A DNA stretch of 64,000 bases, from the NCBI RefSeq assembly GCF_051521495.1, contig NZ_CP150355.1, positions 7,812,001-7,876,000 on the forward strand, in the 5' to 3' direction. Below, piece by piece: positions 53,080 through 61,680 of the stretch; position 1 is the first letter of the stretch; every line of letters starts with the position of its first letter. The notes below the pieces were generated by a model that did no database searches, was not told the origin of the DNA, and was given only the letters and a program-made list of their open reading frames with translations. The translations under genes and the position numbers were made by a program. This stretch comes from Sorangium sp051521495. Lineage in GTDB: Bacteria > Myxococcota_A > Polyangia > Polyangiales > Polyangiaceae.

Positions 53080-54537
53080 ATGGTCTTTTCCAGCCATATC
53101 TTCCTATTCTACTTCTTGCCGCTGGTACTGGCCGCGTACTACGCCCTGCCGGTCCGGGCCCGCACGGCCCTGATCGCCGTGTCGAGCTACGTATTTTACG
53201 GCTGGGCGAACCCGCGCTGGGCCGTGATCATGTTCTTCGGCTCGAGCGTCGACTACGTGTGCGGCCTTTTGCTTCTGAAAATGTCACGGCTGCCCGACGT
53301 CGACGGCTTACCGCCCGTGATTGGCCCCGAGGTCGTGCGGACCCGCCAGATGAAGCTGGTGCTGGCGACGTCCATCGTCACCAACCTCGGGCTGCTCGCG
53401 GTGTTCAAATACACGGGCTTCGTCGCCGAGAACATCAACGCGCTTGGCGCGCTCTTCGGTAGCTCGACGCAGATCGTGCCGGTCTTGCACGTCGCTTTGC
53501 CGGTGGGCATCTCCTTTTACACGTTCAAGGCGATGAGCTACGCCATCGACGTGTACCGCGGTGACGCCCGACCGATGCGGCGCTTCACCGACTACATGTG
53601 TTTCGAGGCCTTTTACCCCGACTTGGTGGCGGGCCCCATCATCCGCTATGCGGCGCTCGAGGAACAAATGCGCGTGCGCCAGCACACGCTCGAGAAGTTC
53701 GCGCGCGGCGTCGCGTTCTTCTCGCTGGGAATGGGTAAGAAGATTCTGCTGGCCAACCCGATGGGGCACATCGCCGATACGGCGTTCGCCGGTGGCGCCA
53801 AGCACTTCTACGACGCGTGGTTCGGGCTGGTCGCTTACGCGTTCCAGATTTACTTCGATTTCTCCGGCTACTCAGACATGGCCGTGGGCTTGGCCCTGAT
53901 GCTCGGCTTCGTGCTGATCCAGAACTTCGACTCTCCCTACAAGTCGCGCAGCATCACGGAGTTCTGGCGGCGCTGGCATATCAGCCTGTCCACGTGGCTG
54001 CGCGACTATCTGTACATCCCGCTCGGCGGCAATCGCAAAGGCCCCCTGCGCACGTACGCCAACTTGATGGTCGTCATGTTGCTCGGTGGGCTCTGGCACG
54101 GTGCCAGCTGGAACTTCGTCATTTGGGGCGGCATTCACGGTGGCATGCTCGGGCTGGAGCGCAGGCTCGGTAAAGCTCATCCGCTGCGCCGCCTGCCACC
54201 TGCCGTCGGCGTCGCCTTCACCTTCTTGATCGTGTGCTTGTCGTGGGTGTTCTTCCGGGCCAAGACGCTGGAGCAGGCGGTGACCTACCTGGGCTCGCTG
54301 TTTGGGCTCGCCGCCGTTTCGCCGGCGGCAGACGTCGTGGCGGGCGCACTCCACCCGCGGTACTACGTGGGGCTATTCGCCTTGGCCGCGGTCGTGATCT
54401 TCGGCATGCCCAACAGTTGGGAGCTCACGCGGCGCTTGTCCTTGCCCCGTACCGCGTTCGTGGCGGCCGCGATGGTGCTCGCGACGTTGATGATGTGGAC
54501 GCAGACCATCAACCCGTTCCTGTACTTTCAGTTCTGA
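53080..54537 (+). CDS. AlgI-like MBOAT O-acyltransferase
   Basis: A 485-residue inner-membrane protein with about 11-12 membrane segments and the full MBOAT signature: 'MVFSSHIFLFYFLPLVLAAY' at the start, 'DLVAGPIIRY' (about 184), 'FWRRWHISLSTWLRDYLYIP' (about 296-315), 'GGNRKG' and the catalytic His in 'LLGGLWHGASWNFVIWGG' (about 341). AlgI and relatives move acetyl groups from a cytoplasmic donor across the membrane to a periplasmic SGNH partner that acetylates alginate or another glycan. Both such partners are encoded here (54547 and 59635). Length is normal. Confidence 0.96.
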   Translation: MVFSSHIFLFYFLPLVLAAYYALPVRARTALIAVSSYVFYGWANPRWAVIMFFGSSVDYVCGLLLLKMSRLPDVDGLPPVIGPEVVRTRQMKLVLATSIVTNLGLLAVFKYTGFVAENINALGALFGSSTQIVPVLHVALPVGISFYTFKAMSYAIDVYRGDARPMRRFTDYMCFEAFYPDLVAGPIIRYAALEEQMRVRQHTLEKFARGVAFFSLGMGKKILLANPMGHIADTAFAGGAKHFYDAWFGLVAYAFQIYFDFSGYSDMAVGLALMLGFVLIQNFDSPYKSRSITEFWRRWHISLSTWLRDYLYIPLGGNRKGPLRTYANLMVVMLLGGLWHGASWNFVIWGGIHGGMLGLERRLGKAHPLRRLPPAVGVAFTFLIVCLSWVFFRAKTLEQAVTYLGSLFGLAAVSPAADVVAGALHPRYYVGLFALAAVVIFGMPNSWELTRRLSLPRTAFVAAAMVLATLMMWTQTINPFLYFQF

Positions 54538-54546
54538 GGCCGCGCG

Positions 54547-55854
54547 ATGCAAAGTACCTTGCCTCCCTCGTCCTCCGCCATCGAACGCAGCGGCGGTCCG
54601 ACCGACCCCACACACGACGAGCAGCTGCGCCGCGGTATCATCGCGACCGACGTGAGTCGCGGCGCGGCCTGGCTGCTCACGCTGCTGTTCCTAGGGGCGA
54701 TCTACGCTGTTCCGCTCGCGCAGGCCTACCTCGAGAAGCGCGAGGGTGAGGAGTCGCCTCTCGCGGATCTGGTGCGCCGCCCACCGACGGCCGAGAACCT
54801 GCGTCAGCTCGAGAAGGGCATCGAGGATGCTTCGTACGCCAAGTCCTGGGTCCAGCCCCGCGTGCAGCTGCTGCTCACTCGTCTAGCTCGTGTGGGCAAC
54901 AAGCTCGCGGTCGTCGGACACGGCGGCTGGCTCTATTACACGCCCGGTGTGCTGCACGTCAGCGGGCCCGGGTTCTTGGAGCCCGAGGTGCTGCGGGGCC
55001 GCGCCAGGGAAGCCCTCGACGCAGGCCAGGAGCCCATCCACCCGGATCCGCGACCCGTCATCTTGGCGTTCCAGCAAGCGCTCGCGCAACGCGGGATTCG
55101 CCTCGTGCTCCTGCCGATGCCGGACAAGGCTGGGATCGAGCCGGGGCCACTTCTCGGGCGTGATGGGCGCGTCGAAATGGCGCAGAATGTCGACTACGAC
55201 CGCTTCTTGAGCGAGCTTCGAGCAGCCGGCGTGGCCGTGCTCGACGCGCGCCGCAGCGTGCCTGAGCCCCGTACCGAGCCGCTTTTCCTGGCTCAAGATA
55301 CGCATTTTACGCCCGGCTACATGGAGCGCATCGCCGCCGACCTCGGCCAGCTCGTGATCGGGCTCGGGGTATTGCCAGAGCTGGCAGAGAAGCCCGTGCT
55401 GCACCGCGTTCCGCAGCCGGCTTCGCGCGTCGGTGATCTGGTCGACATGCTCAAGCTGCCCGACGATCAGAGCCTGTTTCAAGCGGAGAGCGTGGTCGTG
55501 CACCAAGTGCAGGACGCCGCCGGCACGCCCTGGGAGCCTGACGCGAGCGCCGACGTGCTCTTGCTCGGCGACAGCTTCACCAACATCTTCACGCTCGAGG
55601 GGATGGGCTGGGGCAATGCGTCCGGCCTGGCCCCGCACTTGGCCCTGGCGCTTGGTCGCCCCCTCGACGTGATCGCGCAAAACGACGCCGGTGCCTTCGC
55701 TACGCGCCAAGCGCTCGCGCGCGAGCTGAACGCCGGCCAAGATCGCCTGGCGGGCAAGCGCGTGGTGGTCTGGGAGTTCGCTTCGCGCGAGTTGTCGGTC
55801 GGAGATTGGATTCCGCTGGATTTCCCGACTCCCAAGCCTGCGGGGGCTCCGTAG
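54547..55854 (+). CDS. AlgX/AlgJ-like SGNH acyltransferase 1
   Basis: A 435-residue protein with one N-terminal membrane anchor (about 40-60, 'AAWLLTLLFLGAIYAVPLA') and a periplasmic SGNH-like domain. 'VGHGGWLYYTPGV' matches the GxdGWLFY segment of the family. 'FLAQDTHFTPGYMERIA' (about 250) supplies the Asp-x-His pair, and 'VLLLGDSFTNIF' (about 340) the nucleophilic Ser. These three are the catalytic triad elements of AlgX/AlgJ. It probably accepts acyl groups from the MBOAT protein encoded 9 bp upstream and places them on the glycan. There is no C-terminal carbohydrate-binding module like that of AlgX. Confidence 0.9.
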   Translation: MQSTLPPSSSAIERSGGPTDPTHDEQLRRGIIATDVSRGAAWLLTLLFLGAIYAVPLAQAYLEKREGEESPLADLVRRPPTAENLRQLEKGIEDASYAKSWVQPRVQLLLTRLARVGNKLAVVGHGGWLYYTPGVLHVSGPGFLEPEVLRGRAREALDAGQEPIHPDPRPVILAFQQALAQRGIRLVLLPMPDKAGIEPGPLLGRDGRVEMAQNVDYDRFLSELRAAGVAVLDARRSVPEPRTEPLFLAQDTHFTPGYMERIAADLGQLVIGLGVLPELAEKPVLHRVPQPASRVGDLVDMLKLPDDQSLFQAESVVVHQVQDAAGTPWEPDASADVLLLGDSFTNIFTLEGMGWGNASGLAPHLALALGRPLDVIAQNDAGAFATRQALARELNAGQDRLAGKRVVVWEFASRELSVGDWIPLDFPTPKPAGAP

Positions 55855-55855
55855 G

Positions 55856-56815
55856 ATGCCGACAGCCCTGGTTACTGGCGCCGCCGGCGTGATGGGCGCC
55901 CGCTTGACGGCGCGGCTGCGCAAAGCGGGCTGGCAAGTGCGAGCGCTCGTGCTGCCCGGTGATCCGTTGCGAGCGCGCGTGGATGCGCTGGGCTGCGACG
56001 TGCGCGAAGGCGATATCAGCGATCCGAGCACATTGACCGGTGTGTGTCGCGGCGTCGACCTCGTCTACCACTTGGCCGCCGTCATCATTACCCACGATCC
56101 CACGATGTTTCAGCGCGTCAACCGCGACGGCACGGCGCACCTTGTTGCGGAGGCGCGAAAAGCGGGGGTGCCGCACTTCGTGTACGTCTCGTCGGCCTCC
56201 GTCGTTTACCCCCGTCGCACGCGCTATGCCGAGTCCAAGCTCGAGGCCGAGCGTCTCGTCCAGGGCTCAGGGCTCGCCTACACGATCGTGCGGCCCACGC
56301 TGGTTTACGACCAGGGCGGCGGTCAGGAGCTCCTGATGTTCCTCGACTACTTGCGGCGGTTTCCGGTGGTGCCGTTCATCGGCGCCGGGGGCGCGCTCAA
56401 GAGGCCCGTTTGGTCCGAGGATATCGTCGACGGCCTCGTGCGTCTCGCCGATGCGCCGATCGCGCACGGCAAGACCTACAACTTCAGCGGCGCGGAGGTG
56501 ATTTCGATGCGCGAGCTCGCTGAGCTGCTGCTGCTTCATCACGACCGGCCGCGGCCGTTCTTGCACCTGCCGGTGTGGGCGTGCCGGGCGCTAGCGGCCG
56601 TGCTCCCCGTGTTCATGAAGCGGCCCCCGCTCACCTCGAGCGCGATAGCCGGCATCGTCAACGACGCCGATCTCGACCCGACCGAGGCCATGAACGACCT
56701 CGGCTACGCGCCGCTCGGCGTGCGCGCTGGGTTGCGTCGCTGTTCTCCTTCACCCGCCGTCGAGGCGGCCACCCTCGCCCCCCGCGCGAGTGGAGCTCGA
56801 GAAAGGACAAATTAG
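55856..56815 (+). CDS. NAD-dependent epimerase/dehydratase-like SDR
   Basis: A 319-residue extended SDR starting 1 bp after the previous stop. Cofactor motif 'VTGAAGVMGARL' (about 6), 'YHLAAV' (about 69), Ser-containing 'FVYVSSASVVYP' (about 108-119) and catalytic 'YAESK' (about 125-129). 'IVRPTLVYDQGGG' is the substrate-loop region. It resembles sugar-nucleotide epimerases or 3-beta-hydroxysteroid-dehydrogenase-like members; the exact reaction cannot be told. In this operon it most likely prepares a nucleotide sugar. The C-terminal 30 residues are Ala/Arg-rich and poorly conserved in type. Cytoplasmic. Confidence 0.9.
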   Translation: MPTALVTGAAGVMGARLTARLRKAGWQVRALVLPGDPLRARVDALGCDVREGDISDPSTLTGVCRGVDLVYHLAAVIITHDPTMFQRVNRDGTAHLVAEARKAGVPHFVYVSSASVVYPRRTRYAESKLEAERLVQGSGLAYTIVRPTLVYDQGGGQELLMFLDYLRRFPVVPFIGAGGALKRPVWSEDIVDGLVRLADAPIAHGKTYNFSGAEVISMRELAELLLLHHDRPRPFLHLPVWACRALAAVLPVFMKRPPLTSSAIAGIVNDADLDPTEAMNDLGYAPLGVRAGLRRCSPSPAVEAATLAPRASGARERTN

Positions 56816-57859
56816 ATGAGCCTGCGTTTCCCACTGCAGCAATTGGGTTATCTGTGCTGCTCGGCTGTGCTCGGATGCTCGGCCTTTTCGGGCGAGCCCC
56901 CGAAGGGGGCCGACGAAGCCCCGCCCGCCGAGGACGTCGCGCTGATGCGCGAGGTCGGCGGGAAGGCCAAAGGCACCATCGTCTGGTCCAGCTCCCGCGT
57001 GGGCAATCACGACCTGTTCACGATGAAGACCGACGGCTCGGACGTCAAACAGATCACCAAGGGCGACGAGGTCGACTGGTTCCCGAGGTTCTCTCCGAGC
57101 GGCGAGCAGATCCTGTTTTGCCGCAGCAAACAAGGCTGGGTGAGCGAACGCGACGCCAACACCAGCGACAAATGGGACATCTACACGATCAAGCCGGACG
57201 GCTCCGAGCCGAAGAAGGTCGTCGAGAGCGCGAGCTGGGGTAGCTGGATTTCGGAGGATGAGATCCTGTTCGTGCGCGGCACGAAGGTCTTTCGCAGCAA
57301 GCTCGGCAGCGGCGAAGAGACGCAGTTGATGGACAGCGAGGGCGTATCCGATCTGGACGGCGCCTTGCTGCAGCAGCCGGAGCTTTCGAGTGACGGCAAG
57401 TACCTCGCCATCACGCTGCGCGGTTCGAAGCGCGAGACCGGCATCTGGAACATCGCCAAGAAGGCCTGGACCCAGACCGGGCTGGGCTGCCAGGTGAACT
57501 GGACGCCGGATCACACGGCCATCTACTGGGTTCACCCAACCGGGAACGGCGATAGCCGGGTGCTGCGCATGCCGATCGACAACGGCACGCCGCCGAAGGA
57601 CGTCGACCTGGACAAGCTCCAGTTCATGGACTTGCCGGGGCGCCGCTCGCACGAGTACTTCCCGCAGCTGTCGCGCGACGGCAAATGGCTGGTCTGGGGC
57701 ATCACCCAGCGCGGTCACGACCACGACACCGCCGACTACGAGATTTACCTGTGGGAGGTGGGCACGCCGCCCGAGAAGGCCGCGCGCCTCACCTACAACT
57801 CGGCCAATGATCGCTGGCCCGACATCTTCATTCCGTCCGCCGGGAGTGGCTCACCGTGA
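56816..57859 (+). CDS. TolB-like beta-propeller lipoprotein
   Basis: A 347-residue lipoprotein whose ATG directly follows the previous TAG. Lipobox 'CSAVLGC'. The mature chain has repeated propeller blades of the PD40/TolB type: 'HDLFTMKTDGSDVKQIT', 'VDWFPRFSPSGEQILFC', 'WDIYTIKPDGSEPKKV', 'QPELSSDGKYLAITL' and 'YFPQLSRDGKWLVWG'. It probably binds a partner protein or glycan in the periplasm or at the outer membrane. It overlaps the next gene by 4 bp (GTGA), so the two are probably translated together. No catalytic residues are expected in this fold. Confidence 0.88.
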   Translation: MSLRFPLQQLGYLCCSAVLGCSAFSGEPPKGADEAPPAEDVALMREVGGKAKGTIVWSSSRVGNHDLFTMKTDGSDVKQITKGDEVDWFPRFSPSGEQILFCRSKQGWVSERDANTSDKWDIYTIKPDGSEPKKVVESASWGSWISEDEILFVRGTKVFRSKLGSGEETQLMDSEGVSDLDGALLQQPELSSDGKYLAITLRGSKRETGIWNIAKKAWTQTGLGCQVNWTPDHTAIYWVHPTGNGDSRVLRMPIDNGTPPKDVDLDKLQFMDLPGRRSHEYFPQLSRDGKWLVWGITQRGHDHDTADYEIYLWEVGTPPEKAARLTYNSANDRWPDIFIPSAGSGSP

Positions 57860-58935
57860 GGGAAACGCGCATCGCCGTGGTCGGCGCGGGCGGCTTCATC
57901 GGCTCGCACCTGGTGCCGGCTTTGCTTGAACGCTTCGCCTGCCAGGTCGACGCCGTCGACGTGGATTTGACCAAGCTCGAGTGTTGGGACCCGCGCGTGC
58001 GGCGCATCGAGGCGCGCGTCGAGGCGCCGGGGCTCGTCGAGGACGTGACCGAGCGCTGTCAGGTCGTGATCTCGCTCACGGCGCTTTGCAACCCAGCCCA
58101 GTACTCGACCATCCCGCTGGAGGTCATCGACGCCAGCTTCACGCACCTGTTGCCGCTCGTGAAACGCTGCGCGGAGCGCGCCGTGCGCTTGATTCATTTC
58201 TCGACCGCCGAGGTTTACGGGCGCACCGCGCTGGACGCGCAGGGGCTGCCGACAGCGCGTATGCACGAGGACGACTCGTGCTTCTTGCTCGGCCCGGTGG
58301 GGCGCGAGCGCTGGACGTACTCGTGCGCCAAGCAGCTGCTCGAGCGGGTGATCTGGGCGCACGGTCAGCACGGCGCGTTGCCGTTCACGATCATTCGGCC
58401 CTTCAACACCATCGGCGCGCGCATGGACTTCCTGCCCGGCATCGACGGGGAGGGGACACCCCGCGTACTGGCCTGCTTCATGAGCGCGCTGCTGCGAGGG
58501 GAGCCTTTGCCGCTCGTGGGCGGCGGCGCGCAACGGCGGGCGTTCATGGACGTGAGCGACATGGTCGAAGCCGTGTGCCGCGTGCTCGAGCGGCCGAAGC
58601 AAAGTAGAGGTCAGATCTTCAACATCGGTAACCCGGACAATAACGTCAGCATCGCGGAGCTCGCTCGGCTGCTGGCCGACGCTTTCGCTGAGCGGTTACC
58701 CGAGCGCGCGCCTGCCCAGTTTCGCGCGGTGTCGGCCGCCGAGTTCTATGGCGCCGGCTACGACGACACGCAGGAGCGCATCCCCGACGTTCAGAAAGCG
58801 CAGCGACTGCTCGGTTGGAAGCCCCAGCGACGCCTGGCCACCTCCTTGCCGCCGATCGTGCACGACTACGTCGAGCGCTACGGCGCTCGCGTCGCAGCGG
58901 CATCCTCGCTCTCCCAGCTCGCGAGCTCCGCATGA
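57856..58935 (+). CDS. ArnA-decarboxylase-like sugar-nucleotide SDR
   Basis: A 359-residue extended SDR, GTG start overlapping the upstream TGA. 'VVGAGGFIGSHL' is the NAD motif. 'FSTAEVYGRT', 'WTYSCAKQLLERVIWAHG', 'RPFNTIGARMD', 'GGAQRRAFMDVSD' and 'IFNIGNPDNNVSI' line up closely with E. coli ArnA's C-terminal domain (STSEVYG, YSVSKQLLDRVIWAYG, RPFNWMGPR, KQKRCFTDIRD, INIGNPENEASI), including the catalytic Ser/Glu, Tyr-x3-Lys and the Arg needed for decarboxylation. It therefore probably converts UDP-glucuronate to a UDP-4-keto-pentose or a related product (UDP-xylose or apiose type). The ArnA formyltransferase domain is absent. Confidence 0.9.
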   Translation: MRETRIAVVGAGGFIGSHLVPALLERFACQVDAVDVDLTKLECWDPRVRRIEARVEAPGLVEDVTERCQVVISLTALCNPAQYSTIPLEVIDASFTHLLPLVKRCAERAVRLIHFSTAEVYGRTALDAQGLPTARMHEDDSCFLLGPVGRERWTYSCAKQLLERVIWAHGQHGALPFTIIRPFNTIGARMDFLPGIDGEGTPRVLACFMSALLRGEPLPLVGGGAQRRAFMDVSDMVEAVCRVLERPKQSRGQIFNIGNPDNNVSIAELARLLADAFAERLPERAPAQFRAVSAAEFYGAGYDDTQERIPDVQKAQRLLGWKPQRRLATSLPPIVHDYVERYGARVAAASSLSQLASSA

Positions 58936-59648
58936 AGGTAACGGTCGTCATCCCTGCGTACAACGCTGCCCGGCACATCGAGTCGGTGCTGGAGCGCGTG
59001 GGCGGCTTGGCTTCGGGGCCCACCCACGTGGTGGTCGTCGACGACGGCAGTCGCGACGACACGGCCCGTCGGGTCGAGCGCTACAGCTCGTCGGCGTTTC
59101 GCCTCAGCTTGCTCCGGCGGCGCAACAACGGCGGTTACGGTGCGGCGATGAAAGACGGTCTGGCCAAGGCTCGCGCCGATGCGCCGGAGCTGGTCGCCTG
59201 TATCCACGCCGACGGTCAGTATGCGCCCGAGGCCTTGCCCGGGCTGATCGGGGAGCTTTCGCGTCGCGGGCTCGATCTGCTGCAGGGCTCGCGCATCGCT
59301 GCGGGCACGGCCTTGCAGGGGGGTATGCCCCTCTACAAGTACGTCGGCAATGCGCTGCTGAACCGCATCGAGAACCGGACACTGTCGCTTTCGATGACTG
59401 ACTACCACAGCGGCTACCTTCTCTATGGGCCGCGCGCGCTAGCGCTACCGTTTCACGACCTGTCTGACAGCTTCGATTTCGATCTGGAAGTCATCGCCTC
59501 GGCGCGGGCACGTGGGCTTTCGGTCGGCGAGGCGCCGGTGCCCACGCACTACGGGGACGAGGTCTCGCACCTGAACCCGCTGACGTACGGGCTCCGGGTG
59601 CTTCGAGTGATGTGGAACTATCGTCGAGGTCGCTATGACGCAGCGTAA
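58932..59648 (+). CDS. family-2 glycosyltransferase (dolichol-phosphate-mannose-synthase-like)
   Basis: A 238-residue enzyme whose ATG overlaps the upstream TGA (ATGA). The GT-A fold is marked by 'VTVVIPAYNAARHIESVLE', 'VVVVDDGSRDDTA' (about 35-47) and the DxD-type 'CIHADGQYAPEALPGL' (about 90). There is a compact C-terminus without membrane helices. The layout matches short GT2 enzymes that charge a polyprenyl phosphate with a sugar. It could supply the lipid-linked donor for the GT-C-like protein at 50051. It overlaps the next gene by 14 bp. Confidence 0.92.
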   Translation: MKVTVVIPAYNAARHIESVLERVGGLASGPTHVVVVDDGSRDDTARRVERYSSSAFRLSLLRRRNNGGYGAAMKDGLAKARADAPELVACIHADGQYAPEALPGLIGELSRRGLDLLQGSRIAAGTALQGGMPLYKYVGNALLNRIENRTLSLSMTDYHSGYLLYGPRALALPFHDLSDSFDFDLEVIASARARGLSVGEAPVPTHYGDEVSHLNPLTYGLRVLRVMWNYRRGRYDAA

Positions 59649-61680
59649 GCGCGCACTTGGGGTCTTGGGCTTGCTCGCCGCCGCATCGGCGCTCGGCATT
59701 GTTGCTTGCCACGCCGGGTCCGCGAAATTTCCCTGGGGTGATGCGAGAGCCGGCACGCGCGTCGAGCACGCTTACGTCCATACGCTGAACGAAGGCTATG
59801 CGCGAACGCGCTCGCAGGTCTGGGTGCGGGAGGTGGCACGCCCGACGCGCGCCGCGTTGGACTACGCCGCCTATCACAGCAACTTCATGATCGCCGACCC
59901 GGAGCCAGAGACGCCCATGTCGGCTGCGGGCACGCCCGATACCTCGCACGCGTTCGCGGGTCGGCTCGATCAGGGCAGCCTGACGAGCGATCTCGCGAAG
60001 ACGCCGCTCTCGCCCGTCGAGCAGCAGCAAGCGTTGGCTTTCGCGCCGCTGTCGGAGTTTTTGCAAGCGCACAAGGTAGCGGGGGCCGAAGCGCTGGCCG
60101 AGGTTGGCTCAGCCGTGCGCAGCGAGCGGTGGGGCCTGCAGTTGCCGCCCGGCACCTCCGGCCAGCTCCTGACCGAGGTGTTCGTTCACCAGGCCGCGTC
60201 GGGCGCAGTGGAGCTGTGGGCCAAGGTCGAGTTTCAGCCTTGGTTCAAGCCTTTTGCGGGCTCCGCCGATCAGGACGGGGACGGCTTTCCCGAGATCTAT
60301 GGCCGAGTGGCGCCTGGCGTCGCCACGCCCGTGCTTGTGGCTTCGATCCAGAAGGACTACGTGGCGCCAGTGCTGTCGCCGAGCGAGGTGAAGGCTTGGG
60401 CGAACCAACTCTCGTCATACTGGTACCCGTCCTTCAACACCGATCTCATGCCGGCGGGACCGAGCTTTCCGGACGCGCAGACCGAGCCCTACATCAAGCA
60501 AGAGCTGGGCGGGCGCGCTTTTCCGGCGCCGACCATCGTGCTGCGCGGCAAGCCGCAAGGCAAAGCCACGTACAACGTCTTTCTGGTGCGTGGCGAAGGC
60601 GAGGCGGTCGCGGCCGCTGCGCCCGCGAAGCCGGCGCCTCGGCTCAGCAAGACACGTCCGTCGCCGAATCCCGCGCCGGCGCTCGAGGCGGTGCAGCGCG
60701 AGCTGGCCCAGGCGGGCGGCTCTTGGCCGGTGTGGATGGCCAAGCTCACGCCGACCCATGACGCCCTGAAGAAACGGCTTAAAGGCATGCCGCCGAAGGT
60801 CAAGGCGCTGGCTGGGCGAGATGGCTTTCTGTTCTACCGCAACGACCTCGAGTACGTCAGCGGTGGTGATCTCGAGCGGCAACCCAAGGGAAAGAACCCG
60901 CTACCGGTGATCCTCGAATTCAAGAAGCTGCTCGACGAGCAGGGGGTCGACTTCTTGTTCGTGCCGGTCCCGACGAAGCTCGAGGTGTATCCGGAAAAGT
61001 TGGACCCCGCTTTCACAGCGCTCTCGGGCCAGGTCATCAATCCGGCTTTCCGCAAGCTGATCGAAAGGCTCAGCAAGGAAGGCGTGGAGATCGTGGACCT
61101 GCTGCCGGCATTTCTGCAGGCAAAGGTCACGAGCGCAGCGGAGCCGTTTCTGTTCCAGCACCAAGACACGCACTGGACCGACCGTGGGCTGCGCTTGGCC
61201 GCAGACCTCTTGGCCACCCGCGTGAAGAAGTACCCCTGGTACGACGATCTCGCCAAGCAGAAGCGCGCTTACGACTTGCGCGAAACCAGCTTCACCCGTT
61301 TCGGCGATCTGCATTCGCGGCTGCCGGAAGCTGAGCAGAAGAAATACGCGCCTGAGACGCTCGTGGCGCACCGGGTCGTTGCCGACGGCAAGCCGTACGA
61401 CGACGACCCGGATAGCCCTGTCGTGCTCTTGGGCGACAGTTTCACCGCCGTCTATGAGCTGACGGACGCCGAGCACGCTGGCGTCTCGGCGCACGTCGCG
61501 CGTGGCATCGCGTATCCGCTCGACTTGGTCATGAGCTACGGCGGCGGCCCCAACGTACGGCAAAAGCTACTGCGCCGCGGCGTCGAGGCGCTCGGCACGA
61601 AGAAGCTGGTCATCTGGATGATGACAGCGCGTGATCTCTACAACTACTGGGAAGACTGGGAGCCGTTGAAGAAGCCATGA
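59635..61680 (+). CDS. AlgX/AlgJ-like SGNH protein 2 with large N-terminal extension
   Basis: A 681-residue exported protein. Lipobox-like 'ASALGIVAC'. An N-terminal half (about 30-330) of unknown fold contains 'SADQDGDGFPEIYG', an EF-hand-type calcium-loop sequence as in dockerin or thrombospondin repeats. A Pro/Lys linker follows (about 325-345). The C-terminal half is AlgX/AlgJ-like: 'ALAGRDGFLFYRNDLEYV' (about 395), 'FQHQDTHWTDRGLRLAA' (Asp-x-His, about 508) and 'VVLLGDSFTAVYE' (Ser, about 599). So the operon encodes two SGNH partners for one MBOAT. The extension may bind glycan or calcium. It overlaps the next gene by 4 bp. Confidence 0.9.
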   Translation: MTQRKRALGVLGLLAAASALGIVACHAGSAKFPWGDARAGTRVEHAYVHTLNEGYARTRSQVWVREVARPTRAALDYAAYHSNFMIADPEPETPMSAAGTPDTSHAFAGRLDQGSLTSDLAKTPLSPVEQQQALAFAPLSEFLQAHKVAGAEALAEVGSAVRSERWGLQLPPGTSGQLLTEVFVHQAASGAVELWAKVEFQPWFKPFAGSADQDGDGFPEIYGRVAPGVATPVLVASIQKDYVAPVLSPSEVKAWANQLSSYWYPSFNTDLMPAGPSFPDAQTEPYIKQELGGRAFPAPTIVLRGKPQGKATYNVFLVRGEGEAVAAAAPAKPAPRLSKTRPSPNPAPALEAVQRELAQAGGSWPVWMAKLTPTHDALKKRLKGMPPKVKALAGRDGFLFYRNDLEYVSGGDLERQPKGKNPLPVILEFKKLLDEQGVDFLFVPVPTKLEVYPEKLDPAFTALSGQVINPAFRKLIERLSKEGVEIVDLLPAFLQAKVTSAAEPFLFQHQDTHWTDRGLRLAADLLATRVKKYPWYDDLAKQKRAYDLRETSFTRFGDLHSRLPEAEQKKYAPETLVAHRVVADGKPYDDDPDSPVVLLGDSFTAVYELTDAEHAGVSAHVARGIAYPLDLVMSYGGGPNVRQKLLRRGVEALGTKKLVIWMMTARDLYNYWEDWEPLKKP

